Counted from the first letter of the stretch, positions 27,025-36,377 are shown. The stretch is 64,000 nt of DNA from an uncultured Paracoccaceae bacterium (GCA_947503935.1 CANNFR010000005.1:186001-250000), one strand, 5' to 3'. The notes: generated by a model not told the origin, from the sequence alone. Numbers and translations are program-made.

Positions 27025-28491
27025 TTACTCGGCTGCTTTCAACTGGAAGCCGTTTTCAATCATGTCCGATGGCGCCACGGGGTATTCGCCCGAGAAACAG
27101 GCGTCGCAGTAAGCCGGGCTTTTGGCGTCGCGCCCATTGGCTTCACCCGCTGCGCGGTAAAGCCCGTCGAGGGAAATGAACCGCAGCGAATCGACCCCCA
27201 GATGGCTGCGCATTTCTTCCTCGCTCATCGTTGCGGCCAGCAGTTTTTCACGCTGCGGCGTGTCGACGCCATAGAAACAGGGCCAAGCCGTGGGGGGCGA
27301 GGCGATGCGGAAATGCACGGCCGCGGCGCCTGCATCGAGGATCATCTCTTTGATCTTGCGGCTCGTCGTGCCACGCACAACGCTGTCATCGACCAGCACG
27401 ATCCGCTTGCCCGCCACGAGCGCGCGATTGATGTTCAGCTTCAGCCGCACACCCATATTGCGGATATGGTCGGTCGGCTCGATGAAGGTACGGCCCACAT
27501 ATTGGTTGCGGATGATGCCCATCGCGTAAGGGATGCCGGATTCCTGGCTGTACCCGATCGCGGCCGGCGTCCCCGAATCGGGGACCGGGCAGACCAGATC
27601 GGCCTCGACCGGGGCCTCGCGGGCCAGTTCCACGCCGATCTGGCGGCGGGTCTCATAGACCGAGCGGCCACCGAGGATGCTGTCGGGGCGCGAGAAATAG
27701 ACATGCTCGAAGATGCAGAAGCGTGGCTTGACCCGTTCGAAAGGATGATAGCTTTGCAGGCCGTCCTTTTCCGAGATCACGACCATCTCGCCCGGCTCGA
27801 CCTCGCGCAGGAACTCCGCCCCGATGATGTCCAGCGCGCAGGTCTCGGACGACAGAACCCAGCCCTCGCCGACGCGGCCCAGCACCAGGGGGCGCACGCC
27901 CAAGGGGTCGCGCACGCCGATCAGCTTGGTCCGCGTCATCGCCACGATCGAGAAGGCGCCTTCCACCCGGCGCAGCGCATCCTTCATCCGCTCGGGGATA
28001 TTGCGCTGGAGCGAGCGGGCCATGAGGTGGATGATGCATTCGCTGTCCGAGGACGATTGAAAAATCGACCCCCGATCGATCAGCTCGCGGCGGAGCGCCG
28101 TGGCATTGGTGATGTTGCCGTTATGCGCGATCGCCGCGCCGCCCATCGAAAACTCGCCGAAAAAGGGCTGCACGTCGCGGATGGCCGTCTGACCTTTGGA
28201 TCCGGCCGTGGAATAGCGCACATGGCCGATCCCGAGAGACCCGGGCAGGGTGGCCATGATGTCGGGCGAGGTGAAATTGTCGCGCACATAGCCAAAGCGG
28301 CGGGCCGAGTTGAAGCCGGTTGTCGGATCATGCGTGACGATGCCGCCCGCCTCTTGCCCCCGATGTTGCAGCGCATGCAGGCCAAGGGCCACGAATTGTG
28401 CGGCATCAGCCACGCCAACCACACCGAAAACGCCGCATTCCTCGCGCAACTTGTCGTCGTCAAACGGATGGGCGGGTGGCAGGTTGCGCAT
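27025..28491 (-). CDS. purF: Amidophosphoribosyltransferase PurF
   Basis: PurF makes phosphoribosylamine from PRPP and glutamine, the first step of purine synthesis. The 488-residue protein has an 18-residue propeptide that would be removed to expose Cys19 (REECGVFGVVG), the glutaminase nucleophile, and a C-terminal PRPP-binding segment KRIVLVDDSVVRGTTS. The start at 28491 is chosen because it yields a normal propeptide; the frame remains open to a GTG at 28557. It ends the radA-cvpA-purF run. Confidence 0.96.
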   Translation of the reverse strand: MRNLPPAHPFDDDKLREECGVFGVVGVADAAQFVALGLHALQHRGQEAGGIVTHDPTTGFNSARRFGYVRDNFTSPDIMATLPGSLGIGHVRYSTAGSKGQTAIRDVQPFFGEFSMGGAAIAHNGNITNATALRRELIDRGSIFQSSSDSECIIHLMARSLQRNIPERMKDALRRVEGAFSIVAMTRTKLIGVRDPLGVRPLVLGRVGEGWVLSSETCALDIIGAEFLREVEPGEMVVISEKDGLQSYHPFERVKPRFCIFEHVYFSRPDSILGGRSVYETRRQIGVELAREAPVEADLVCPVPDSGTPAAIGYSQESGIPYAMGIIRNQYVGRTFIEPTDHIRNMGVRLKLNINRALVAGKRIVLVDDSVVRGTTSRKIKEMILDAGAAAVHFRIASPPTAWPCFYGVDTPQREKLLAATMSEEEMRSHLGVDSLRFISLDGLYRAAGEANGRDAKSPAYCDACFSGEYPVAPSDMIENGFQLKAAE

Positions 28492-28589
28492 ATGAGAGCT
28501 CCGAATCCCGTAGCAGCTTTCGGAGCCCTGCTTAGTCGCTTGCGGCTGGTCTGTCACCCGCTTGTCATGCGGCGTAGTGGCTCCGCCGA

Positions 28590-29201
28590 TCAGTTGCCGG
28601 TGGGCGCCGCGTCATCCGCAGGGGCAATCGCCGGTGCCGGTGCCGGGCGTCCGCCTTCGCACTGGCCCAGAAGCTCTTCATAACGCTGGGTGATCCAGCC
28701 CGGCGCCTCTTCCGGGATCTGTTCGCTCAGCTGAATCTGCAGGTTGGCGAAGATTTCAGCAGACTGGCTCTGATCGACCATCGGGATGCCTTCGCCGGTG
28801 ATCACACGGCCATAGACGATGAAGGCGATCGCCACCAACAGCAGCCCGCGCAGAACGCCGAAGAGAAAGCCGAGCGCCTGATCGACACCGCCCACCGACG
28901 AGCGCTGGACGACGGACGAAAAGAGCGGCGTGAAGATCGACATGACGATCAGGCCAAGGGCGAAGACCGCCGCAAAGGCGGTGATCATCGATATTTCGCA
29001 GCTTCCGGCGATGACATCGGCCAGGATCGGCACTTCCTTCATCAACGGTTCAACCTGTGGCGCGAAGATGTAGGCCACGATTGCCGCGGCAACCCAACCG
29101 ACAATGGCGAGCACTTCGCGCACCAACCCACGTGAATAGGCAAGGATCGCCGAGACGACGATAACCACTGCGACAACCGCATCGATGATTGTGAAATCCA
29201 T
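28590..29201 (-). CDS. cvpA: CvpA family membrane protein
   Basis: A 203-residue protein with four membrane helices, starting DFTIIDAVVAVVIVVSAILAYSRGLVREVLAIVGWV, the CvpA domain. The family is required for colicin V production in E. coli and is linked to envelope homeostasis. The C-terminus is a Pro/Ala-rich tail ending DDAAPTGN. The place between radA and purF matches the frequent cvpA-purF linkage in proteobacteria. Confidence 0.92.
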   Translation of the reverse strand: MDFTIIDAVVAVVIVVSAILAYSRGLVREVLAIVGWVAAAIVAYIFAPQVEPLMKEVPILADVIAGSCEISMITAFAAVFALGLIVMSIFTPLFSSVVQRSSVGGVDQALGFLFGVLRGLLLVAIAFIVYGRVITGEGIPMVDQSQSAEIFANLQIQLSEQIPEEAPGWITQRYEELLGQCEGGRPAPAPAIAPADDAAPTGN

Positions 29202-29221
29202 GCTTTCGCTCCAACAGGGCC

Positions 29222-30589
29222 TTAGTCCGCCCCGAACATGTCCCCGACAAAGGCGGTCAAGTCCGGCATCTGGCGCACCGTCATTCCCGTCTCCGCCCCA
29301 ATCTTGCTGCGCGATGGCGCAACGACGCCTGTAAAACCAAGTTTTTGCGCTTCTTTCAACCTGTTTTCGGTTTGGCCCACCGGTCTGAGCGCGCCCGACA
29401 GGCTGACCTCACCGAAGATTACAACGTCTGGTGGTACGGCGATATCTTCTCTCGCCGAGAGCAGCGCGGCAGCGACGGCTAGGTCGGCGGCGGGCTCATT
29501 CACGCGCAATCCGCCTGCAACATTGAGATAAACGTCAAACCCGGTGAACGGGATGCCGCACCGCGCCTCGAGCACGGCGAGGATCATCGACAGCCGCCCG
29601 CCGTCCAGCCCGACCACCGTGCGCCGGGGTTGCGATAGTGGCGAAGGTGCAACAAGTGCCTGCAATTCCGCCAGAACCGGCCGCGTCCCCTCAATCCCGG
29701 CGAAAACCACCGATCCAGGCGCGGGTTGGTCACGCTCAGACAAAAACAGCGCCGAGGGATTCAGAACCTGGGCCAGGCCGTCGCCGGTCATCTCGAACAC
29801 GCCGATCTCGTCCGCCGGGCCGAACCGGTTCTTGACCGCGCGCAGGATACGGAACTGATGGCCACGCTCGCCCTCGAAGTAGAGCACCGTGTCGACCATG
29901 TGTTCCACCACGCGGGGGCCAGCGATCTGGCCCTCTTTGGTCACGTGACCCACCAAGACCACCGCCGTGCCGCGCTTTTTGGCGAAACTGACCAGCTCAT
30001 GGGCGGCCGCGCGGACCTGGGCCACTGATCCGGGCGCTGATTCGACCGTGTCCAGCCACATCGTCTGGATCGAATCGATTACCGCGATATCGGGGCGTTC
30101 GGCGTCGAGCGTGGTCAGGATATCGCGCAGATTGGTCTCGGCCGCCAGGCGCACCGGCGCATCGGCCAGGCCCAGCCGCTGGGCGCGCATGCGCACCTGG
30201 GCCGAGGCCTCTTCGCCCGAGACATAGATCGCCGACAAGCCGGCCCGCGCGAAACTGGCCGCGCCTTGCAGCAAAAGGGTCGATTTGCCGATGCCGGGAT
30301 CGCCGCCCACCAGAATGGCCGAGGCGGGCACCAAGCCACCGCCAAGGACGCGGTCGAACTCGTCCAGGCCCGATTTCGTACGGGGCGGCGGCGCCTCGGC
30401 GCTGCTGAGATCGCTGAGCACGACACCCTTGCCGCGCTTTTTCCCAAGGGCTTTCGCGCCGGGGCCCGATGACAGGGGCGCCTCCTCGACAATGGTGTTC
30501 CACGCGCCGCAGGCATCGCAACGGCCCGACCATTTCGAGTGGACCGCGCCACAAGCGGTGCAGGTGAAGGACGCCGAGGGTTTTGCCAT
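29222..30589 (-). CDS. radA: DNA repair protein RadA
   Basis: RadA is a RecA-like helicase that helps process recombination intermediates. The 455-residue protein has an N-terminal zinc finger (Cys10, Cys13, Cys24, Cys27), Walker A GGDPGIGKSTL at about 95-105, the RadA-specific KNRFG motif, and a C-terminal Lon-protease-like domain (VVGLDGGRLSMILAVLEARCGI). The start at 30589 (MAKPSASFTCTACG) fits the family; an upstream in-frame start at 30610 is possible. Confidence 0.95.
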   Translation of the reverse strand: MAKPSASFTCTACGAVHSKWSGRCDACGAWNTIVEEAPLSSGPGAKALGKKRGKGVVLSDLSSAEAPPPRTKSGLDEFDRVLGGGLVPASAILVGGDPGIGKSTLLLQGAASFARAGLSAIYVSGEEASAQVRMRAQRLGLADAPVRLAAETNLRDILTTLDAERPDIAVIDSIQTMWLDTVESAPGSVAQVRAAAHELVSFAKKRGTAVVLVGHVTKEGQIAGPRVVEHMVDTVLYFEGERGHQFRILRAVKNRFGPADEIGVFEMTGDGLAQVLNPSALFLSERDQPAPGSVVFAGIEGTRPVLAELQALVAPSPLSQPRRTVVGLDGGRLSMILAVLEARCGIPFTGFDVYLNVAGGLRVNEPAADLAVAAALLSAREDIAVPPDVVIFGEVSLSGALRPVGQTENRLKEAQKLGFTGVVAPSRSKIGAETGMTVRQMPDLTAFVGDMFGAD

Positions 30590-30625
30590 GGGCGCTAGAT
30601 CGCCCGACAAGGGCGCGAGCGCAAG

Positions 30626-31009
30626 CTAAAGTAGCGCACCCGAACCGGCCTCTGCCAAGAAATGCGTCGTCACGAAGAAATAGCCGAAGATCAAAAAGAC
30701 CGCCGCGATCGGGACTTGCAGCAGCCAGGCGGGCCCGACGGCGGCCATCCTGGCCAGCCGCGACAGCCCGATCCACATCACAACCCCGATCAGACCGATG
30801 AAAAGCGACAGGCCGGTTGCCGAGCCCGCACCCAAAAGGCCGCCTTGGGTCATCGCGATGGAGGCATACATCCACACGAGCACAACCGGCACCAGGCCGA
30901 TCAGCCCGATCAGAGGCTGGCCGCGTGACCCCATCAGGTAGAACGAATGCGCGACCAGCGGCAGGACCATGGTCAGGATCGTGGCGGTAAAGCTGTCAAT
31001 CAGGGTCAT
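30626..31009 (-). CDS. Integral membrane protein of unknown function
   Basis: A 127-residue, very hydrophobic protein with about four membrane helices (for example LIGLIGLVPVVLVWMYASIA and GLSLFIGLIGVVMWIGLSRLA). Family not recognised. The start lies just after the stop of the PqiA-like gene, suggesting one transcript with the two upstream membrane-protein genes. Confidence 0.7.
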   Translation of the reverse strand: MTLIDSFTATILTMVLPLVAHSFYLMGSRGQPLIGLIGLVPVVLVWMYASIAMTQGGLLGAGSATGLSLFIGLIGVVMWIGLSRLARMAAVGPAWLLQVPIAAVFLIFGYFFVTTHFLAEAGSGALL

Positions 31010-31010
31010 C

Positions 31011-31442
31011 CTAGCGTCGCGCCTTTTCTGTCAGGATCGAAATAGTCAGCGAGGCTAGGATACAGGCGGTGAAAAGGTAAAGCCCCCAAGCCGTTTCAAT
31101 GCGCCCAAGCCCCACGCCCTTGACCACCACGATATAGAGCGCGACGAGGAAAATATCGGCCATCGCCAGCTTGCCCATGATGTGCAGCGTCGGCAAAAGC
31201 CGGGGCGAGGCCAGGCGGAAATGCACCAGCGCCAGACCGATTGTTTTCAGATAGGGCGCGAAAAGCGCAAAGACCGTCACCAAAAGCGCCAGAAACACAT
31301 CCGACTGCCAAAGGGCCTGCAAGCCCGAGATCACCGAGATCTCCGACAATCCGAACAACGGCAAAAGCCCCGCGCGCATCAGTGGCGCGAACCAGGCCAG
31401 CGGAAAGAGGATCAGAAGGGCGAGGTTGGCGAATTTAAGCAA
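31011..31442 (-). CDS. Paraquat-inducible protein A family membrane protein
   Basis: The 143-residue product matches the PqiA membrane domain: LALLILFPLAWFAPLMRAGLLPLFGLSEISVISGLQALW near the N-terminus and LPTLHIMGKLAMADIFLVALYIVVVKG in the middle. It is a single-domain form, shorter than E. coli PqiA, which has two copies. The PqiABC system takes part in lipid transport across the envelope; no PqiB (MCE) partner is adjacent here. Confidence 0.82.
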   Translation of the reverse strand: MLKFANLALLILFPLAWFAPLMRAGLLPLFGLSEISVISGLQALWQSDVFLALLVTVFALFAPYLKTIGLALVHFRLASPRLLPTLHIMGKLAMADIFLVALYIVVVKGVGLGRIETAWGLYLFTACILASLTISILTEKARR

Positions 31443-31457
31443 TGAAGACGTCCGGGT

Positions 31458-31898
31458 TTAAGCGTTGTGCCAGGCAAGAAGACCCACACCTATCAATATC
31501 ACCGACAGAATACTAAGAAAGACATGACGATAATTTCCGCCCTCTCCTTCGCCCGCCAGAGAGACCATAAAGCAGAAGAAGAAGCCGATAACAGAGATCA
31601 CCACGACCGGCTCGGCATAAAGGGGTATCAGGGGCGGTTCGGGAAAATCCGCAACCAAGATCAGCACGCCGTAGCCGAGGTGAACGGCCAGCAACAGGTC
31701 CACCACCCGAAACCAGAACAACCGTCTGAGATTGGGTTTGGTGCCGTCTGCCCCGTAGATTGCGCGCTTTATCAGAAAGGTTACGCCTTCGACCAAGGCC
31801 TGAAACGCCGCCTCGAGAAGACCGTAGAGAAACCGAAATAAAAGCTCGACGATCTCTCCCACCGCTGCTCTGCCGCCTCTTCCATACAGTTTTTCCAT
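31458..31898 (-). CDS. Membrane protein of unknown function
   Basis: A 146-residue protein with an amphipathic N-terminal half (EIVELLFRFLYGLLEAAFQALVEGVTFLIKRAIYG) and two or three membrane helices (VVDLLLAVHLGYGVLILVA, VVVISVIGFFFCFMVSLA, HVFLSILSVILIGVGLLAW). Family not recognised. It opens a group of three membrane-protein genes upstream of radA. Confidence 0.65.
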   Translation of the reverse strand: MEKLYGRGGRAAVGEIVELLFRFLYGLLEAAFQALVEGVTFLIKRAIYGADGTKPNLRRLFWFRVVDLLLAVHLGYGVLILVADFPEPPLIPLYAEPVVVISVIGFFFCFMVSLAGEGEGGNYRHVFLSILSVILIGVGLLAWHNA

Positions 31899-32249
31899 CG
31901 TCCGTTTGCCGTCGTCATCTCCGTAAACGGCCCTTAACGCTACTCATAAATGCACCGACCGTCGCAGGAGCGGGCGACGAGGTCAATCTGACCGAGGATG
32001 CCGTCATTGAAAGCTGTCAGATCTTCGGCCGGCACCCAAAGCTCGCCAGCTCTGCTGAATAGCGTGCGACATTGGCGGCGTCGACATCACGAAAGAACAG
32101 CGATGGACGCAAGGAGCGAAATAGCGACTGCTGTGGGATTGGCGCTCACCTCTTCACCTCTTTCGATCGCCTGCTCGCCGATCCCCTAAGATCACCCCAA
32201 GCTTGCAGGTCTTTGCGAACAGTTCGAAGCGCCGGCGTTTCACTTCGTT
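31899..32249. other. Gap of about 350 bases, possibly holding a decayed gene
   Basis: Most of this stretch holds no supportable gene. On the minus strand, 31940-32083 reads as an open stretch ending in TAG whose last 35 codons look protein-like (GELWVPAEDLTAF, then FNDGILGQIDLVA, ending CIYE) but which lacks a good start codon and is closed upstream by a stop. It may be the 3' remnant of a gene. The promoter for the three membrane-protein genes should also be here. Confidence 0.35.
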
Positions 32250-33287
32250 TCAAACCCAACGGCGGACATATCGGGGGCCTAGCGACGTGAGAATTTCATA
32301 CCCGATCGTGCCTGCGGCCTCGGCCAGGTCGTCAACGCCCTGATGGGCTCCCAGAATGTCGAGAGTCTGCGGCACCTCATCAAGATGGCTGACATCGACC
32401 GTGATCAGATCCATTGAGACGCGGCCCGCGATGGGGCAGGGGGTGTCGCCCGCCCACAGCATCGCGCGATTGCCCATGGCCCGGATCAGCCCATCTGCGT
32501 AACCGCCCGAGACGGTGGCGATCCTGGCGGGCTGGTCGGCGGCCCAGGTCCCGCCATAGCCCACCGTTTCACCGGCCTCGACCGCGCGCACCTGCACGAC
32601 CGGCAGTGACAGGCGCACCGTCGGCTGGGCCTCTTCAAAGGGCAGACCGCCATAAAGGCCGATGCCGGGGCGCGTCAGATCGAAGTGGTAGTCCGACCCC
32701 AGCAAGATACCGCCCGTCGCCGCCAGCGAGCGTGGCACATCCGCCCCGTCTGTCATCGCCACAAAGGCCTCAAGCTGGGCCGCATTCATCGCATCGCCCG
32801 GATCGTCGGCCGAGGCGAGGTGGCTCATCAACAAGGTCGGGCCCGCCTGCAGAACGATATCGCGCACGGCGGCCCATTCGGCGGGCTCCATGCCCAGACG
32901 GTTCATGCCGCTGTCGAGCTGCACCCCGAAAGGATGGCCCGGCAGCCCCTCAAGATGGCGGGTCAACTGCTCAACCGAGTTCAGCATCGGTGTCAGCGAC
33001 AGATCGCGGATCGTGTCGGCATCGCCTGCCATATGGCCCGAGAAGACACCGATCTCAGGCCCGGGGCCCAAGGCCTGGCGGATCGCGGCGCCTTCCTCGG
33101 CCACCGCCACGAAGAACCGCCGCGCGCCCGCCCGCGCCAGCGCCCGCGCCACGCGCGCCGCGCCCAGGCCATAGCCATCGGCCTTGACCACGGCCGCCGT
33201 CTGGCAAGCCGCGCCCGTCTTGGCATCAAGCGCGCGCCAATTGGCGGCCACGGCCTCAAGATTGATTGTCAGCGTTCCGGTTGCCAT
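32250..33287 (-). CDS. alr: Alanine racemase
   Basis: A PLP enzyme converting L- to D-alanine for peptidoglycan. The 345-residue protein carries the PLP lysine Lys35 in [13 protein letters not shown], the substrate-binding MNRLGM region, and the second active-site segment around [13 protein letters not shown] and [18 protein letters not shown]. The start at 33287 ([13 protein letters not shown]) fits the family; twelve more codons are open upstream. It lies in the dnaB-to-radA segment, with unrelated genes now between alr and dnaB. Confidence 0.95.
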   Translation of the reverse strand: MATGTLTINLEAVAANWRALDAKTGAACQTAAVVKADGYGLGAARVARALARAGARRFFVAVAEEGAAIRQALGPGPEIGVFSGHMAGDADTIRDLSLTPMLNSVEQLTRHLEGLPGHPFGVQLDSGMNRLGMEPAEWAAVRDIVLQAGPTLLMSHLASADDPGDAMNAAQLEAFVAMTDGADVPRSLAATGGILLGSDYHFDLTRPGIGLYGGLPFEEAQPTVRLSLPVVQVRAVEAGETVGYGGTWAADQPARIATVSGGYADGLIRAMGNRAMLWAGDTPCPIAGRVSMDLITVDVSHLDEVPQTLDILGAHQGVDDLAEAAGTIGYEILTSLGPRYVRRWV

Positions 33288-33356
33288 GGCCCCCGCATTG
33301 CGACAGGTCGGGTATGAGGTCAAGACGTCAAACGATATCGAGGGCCGGGGGGCGCC

Positions 33357-34151
33357 TTACGGCACATCCCAGTTGCCACGGTTGCGCTGCCAGATCTTCT
33401 CGCCGATCAGACAATCAAAGCGTGGCCCGCCAGCGGCCTCTGCGCGTTTCAAGCCGTCATCGGCCAGCCCCGAGATCTCAAGCACCATCTTGCGCCGCAC
33501 GGCCTCGGCGAAATGGCCCCATTCGTGCACGGCGACCAGAAAGGCGCCGGGGCCGCCGATGACACAATCGCGGTAATAGAGGTCAAGCCCGTCGATATGC
33601 CAGACCACGTCCACCTCGGGCTGCGCCATCAGCGGCAGACCGTTGATCGTGATCCCGCGGGCCAAGACCTCATCGCGGGCGGTGGTGATGGGGATGCCCT
33701 GGTTGTTCGGGCCGTCGCCCGAGATATCGATGACCTGCCGATGGGCGGTGAAGGGCGAGGCGTCAAACCGGCCGGCGGCAAAGATCAGCCCCTCCGAGAT
33801 CGAGGTCCGGCGCAAGGTGCCGCCAGTGCCCGCCACGATCAGGGCGGCGACCGCTTCGGCATCCGCCGCGCTTTCGATCACGCTCCAGTCGACGACGACA
33901 CGCTGCCAGCCGGTGCCCGCCCATTCCACGTAAGTGACGGCGATCCGGCCCAGAAAACCGCCCTGAATAGCGTCGAGCACGGTGGCGCTGGTCAGAGCCT
34001 CGGCATAGCCGCGCCGCTGGATCGCCAGATCGGCCGCCGACATCGACCGCGACACATCGACCGCCAGCACCAGTTCAAGATCTACCTCGATCTCGGCCGC
34101 AGCCGGTTGCGAAAGCACCACGATCACTAGAAGCCAACGAAAAAATCGCAT
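33357..34151 (-). CDS. DUF1194 (vWA-like) secreted protein
   Basis: The 264-residue product has a Sec signal peptide (MRFFRWLLVIVVLSQPAAAE) and a von Willebrand A-like fold annotated as DUF1194: VDLELVLAVDVSRSMS carries the MIDAS DxSxS motif at about residues 35-41, with VIDISGDGPNNQG as the second metal-site loop. It is probably periplasmic and may bind a partner through a divalent ion. Function unknown. The start at 34151 is chosen for the signal peptide. Confidence 0.88.
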   Translation of the reverse strand: MRFFRWLLVIVVLSQPAAAEIEVDLELVLAVDVSRSMSAADLAIQRRGYAEALTSATVLDAIQGGFLGRIAVTYVEWAGTGWQRVVVDWSVIESAADAEAVAALIVAGTGGTLRRTSISEGLIFAAGRFDASPFTAHRQVIDISGDGPNNQGIPITTARDEVLARGITINGLPLMAQPEVDVVWHIDGLDLYYRDCVIGGPGAFLVAVHEWGHFAEAVRRKMVLEISGLADDGLKRAEAAGGPRFDCLIGEKIWQRNRGNWDVP

Positions 34152-34336
34152 CCGCACATGCTGCCAGCACCGGCGCATCCTGTCCAATCACGAAACTTGC
34201 GGTTCGGGCGGAGCCATCTTTACGGACGCGATGCTGTCTGACGGCCCGGCGTATCGGCTTTGGGTTTACCGGCGGCGCATAAGACGACCTTTACGCCCGG
34301 TTCGACAACAAATCCGGTCCTCGGATAAAGCCGGCC

Positions 34337-34939
34337 TTATGGATCGAGAGCCAGACTAAGCCTGCGAAAGAGCCTCTCCGTAGCGATTGCCCTTTCCTCG
34401 TCGGTCAATCCGATTGTCGCCATCGCGTCCGATTGCATCAGGCTCGCAAGACCATGAAGGGCCGACCAGATGAAGATCGCGTCGTGTCTTTCGGGGTCAG
34501 GCGGGGCGCCGCCTGGATCACGCAGATCCATCGACGCAAGCCTGTCCTTCAAAAGTGAAAAGGCGTGCCGAGACTTTGCCAGCATATCGCCGTGACTGTC
34601 CAATGGCGGCAAGGGCGTGTTGAACATCAGCCGATATTGCAAAGGATGAGACGCCGCGAAATTCAGGTAGGCCAGCCCCATATTGCGAAGGTCATCCGTT
34701 GGCGTTTGGCCTTTCGGCCTGGCATTCAGGTGCTCTGCGAAGTTCTCAAAACACCGCGCAACCGCCGCTGCCAGAATATGGTCGCGTGATGCGAAATGCT
34801 TGTAGGGGGCTTGATGCGAAACGCCGAGGCGACGCGCGATTTCGCGAAAGCTTAAGTGCTCCACCCCTTTTTCTTCAATGACAGCAAAGGCCTCATCGAC
34901 GATGGCTTCCTTCAGGTTGTCAGGCTTTTTGGGCTGCAT
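34337..34939 (-). CDS. TetR/AcrR family transcriptional regulator
   Basis: The 200-residue repressor has an N-terminal helix-turn-helix (about 10-57: LKEAIVDEAFAVIEEKGVEHLSFREIARRLGVSHQAPYKHFASRDHILAA in outline) and a C-terminal domain with MGLAYLNFAASHPLQYRLMF, typical of the WHG-domain TetR subgroup. It starts within the last 20 bases of the SDR gene, so the two are one operon. Two palindromes upstream of that operon are its likely operators. Confidence 0.92.
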   Translation of the reverse strand: MQPKKPDNLKEAIVDEAFAVIEEKGVEHLSFREIARRLGVSHQAPYKHFASRDHILAAAVARCFENFAEHLNARPKGQTPTDDLRNMGLAYLNFAASHPLQYRLMFNTPLPPLDSHGDMLAKSRHAFSLLKDRLASMDLRDPGGAPPDPERHDAIFIWSALHGLASLMQSDAMATIGLTDEERAIATERLFRRLSLALDP

Positions 34940-35735
34940 TTCGGTGTTTTGTCATTTCCGTCATCACATTGGTAAGTATCGAACTCCGCAAGCGCCGCGG
35001 CAAGGTACCAAGTCCATATCCAAGTATCTTCGACTTCAGGCCAGGGCGCGTCGTTCTGGTCCGCCCGAGGGCAGCAAGTGTCGCATCGGCCACGCGCGCG
35101 GCTGTCGCAGCACCGGTCATCTGCATATCCGCGCGCGTCGAAAACCCGGTTGCGACCGGGCCGGGCGCGCTGGCGAGAATATCGACATTGAAGGGCGCCA
35201 GTTCAATCGCCAGACCTTCGGCCAGACTTTGCACATAGGCCTTGCTGGCGGCGTAATTCGCAGAATTGCCGACACCCTGAAACGCGACGATGGAGCTCAT
35301 GAATATCATCCCGCCTCTTCGCCGCTGGCGCATGGCCCGCGCCAGAGGGTGGGCGATGGCAGCCAGGGCCTTGCAATTCACATCGATCATGTTGAGCTCG
35401 GTCTGCGCCGCATTGTCGGCAAAATGGCCTGCAGTGCCAAATCCGGCGCAGGCAACGTAAAGTCCGATGTCGAGAGATTGAGCCTTCTCCAGCACCTGTG
35501 CAAGACCGGCATTCGTGCCCAGATCCGCGATGACGGCCTCCGCATCAATCCCATATTCCGTCGAGATAGACCGGGAAAGGGCGCCCAGCTTTTCGGCCCG
35601 TCTTGCCACCAACAAGACGTTCAGCTTCTCGGCGGCAAGCTTTTTGGTTATGGCCTCTCCGATCCCGTCTGATGCGCCGGTCACCAGCGCCCATGGTCCG
35701 TATTTCTGGTGGAATGGGTCTGTTGGAACGGTCAT
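34920..35735 (-). CDS. Short-chain dehydrogenase/reductase
   Basis: The 271-residue protein has TGASDGIGEAITKKL (cofactor binding), SSIVAFQGVGNSANYAASKAYVQSLAEGLA with the Ser-Tyr-Lys catalytic set, and GPVATGF after it. It resembles SDRs annotated as acyl or oxo reductases; substrate unknown. ATGs at 35756 and 35735 are both possible; 35735 is preferred because the upstream one lies inside the GTTGAC palindrome. It is cotranscribed with the TetR gene that probably represses it. Confidence 0.88.
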   Translation of the reverse strand: MTVPTDPFHQKYGPWALVTGASDGIGEAITKKLAAEKLNVLLVARRAEKLGALSRSISTEYGIDAEAVIADLGTNAGLAQVLEKAQSLDIGLYVACAGFGTAGHFADNAAQTELNMIDVNCKALAAIAHPLARAMRQRRRGGMIFMSSIVAFQGVGNSANYAASKAYVQSLAEGLAIELAPFNVDILASAPGPVATGFSTRADMQMTGAATAARVADATLAALGRTRTTRPGLKSKILGYGLGTLPRRLRSSILTNVMTEMTKHRNAAQKA

Positions 35736-35748
35736 GGCGATCCCCGTG

Positions 35749-35763
35749 GTTGACATTGTCAAC
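35749..35763. promoter_or_regulatory. Candidate TetR operator 1
   Basis: GTTGACATTGTCAAC is a perfect 6-bp inverted repeat with a 3-bp centre, 14 bases upstream of the SDR start. A second, near-identical site lies 30 bp away (three helical turns). The regulator gene is in the operon it would control. Confidence 0.6.
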
Positions 35764-35778
35764 TTGGTATTCGATAAG

Positions 35779-35793
35779 GTAGACGCCGTCAAC
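35779..35793. promoter_or_regulatory. Candidate TetR operator 2
   Basis: GTAGACGCCGTCAAC matches the first site at 11 of the 12 arm positions. On the minus strand it contains TTGACG, a possible -35 element for the SDR-TetR operon, and it is just upstream of the divergent plus-strand gene, so one protein could control both directions. Confidence 0.55.
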
Positions 35794-35809
35794 CTTCAGG
35801 GTGAATGCC

Positions 35810-36151
35810 GTGGATGACTTTATCTATGTTTCCATCACTGGACTGAGGCTCAGGCGTTTTCGGTATGCGCCTGTGTTCTGGTGGTACGCGGTTGCCTCGA
35901 TGAACCAAGCGCGCAAGGCGCCTGGATGTCTGTCCGCCGAGGCCCGCACGATCAACGGCATTCATCACACGCGCAGTGCCTGGAAATCGCGCGAGGAGAT
36001 GCAGACCTACCTGATCGCAGGCTCGCATCTGAAGGCCATGAAGGCATTCAGGAAAATCGCCACGGGGAAAACCTATGGTTTCGAGACAAAAGAGATGCCT
36101 GAATGGCGCGATGTTCACCAAATCTGGCGCGACAAGGGGAGGATTGCCTAG
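35810..36151 (+). CDS. Small conserved protein (dimeric alpha/beta-barrel, monooxygenase-like)
   Basis: A product of 113 residues, beginning VDDFIYVSITGLRLRRFR and ending RDKGRIA. Segments FWWYAVASMNQARKAPGC, NGIHHTRSAWKSREEMQTYL and AMKAFRKIATGKTYGFE resemble small proteins of the antibiotic-biosynthesis-monooxygenase/DUF3291 type, so a ferredoxin-like dimer is plausible. A GTG three codons earlier (35801) is an alternative; AGGGTG at good spacing favours 35810. It is divergent from the SDR-TetR operon and probably under the same repressor. Confidence 0.65.
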   Translation: MDDFIYVSITGLRLRRFRYAPVFWWYAVASMNQARKAPGCLSAEARTINGIHHTRSAWKSREEMQTYLIAGSHLKAMKAFRKIATGKTYGFETKEMPEWRDVHQIWRDKGRIA

Positions 36152-36377
36152 CATCTGACACACAAAGGTACCTTCCCCCCGGTCAGACGCTACTTTCTCT
36201 CCGCCCCCAGTTTGCGTCGTCTTATTGTGATCAGGGGAAAAGGCCCGGCTGTTCCATTTGCCTCGCCCCTCACGACGGCTGTGATGTCTGGCAAGGCCCA
36301 ATCGAAACGCGGCATATCGCGGGCAGACGTCGTGCGCAGATACGCGAAGTTGGACTTTGTCTTGCGACAGGGCCCGA

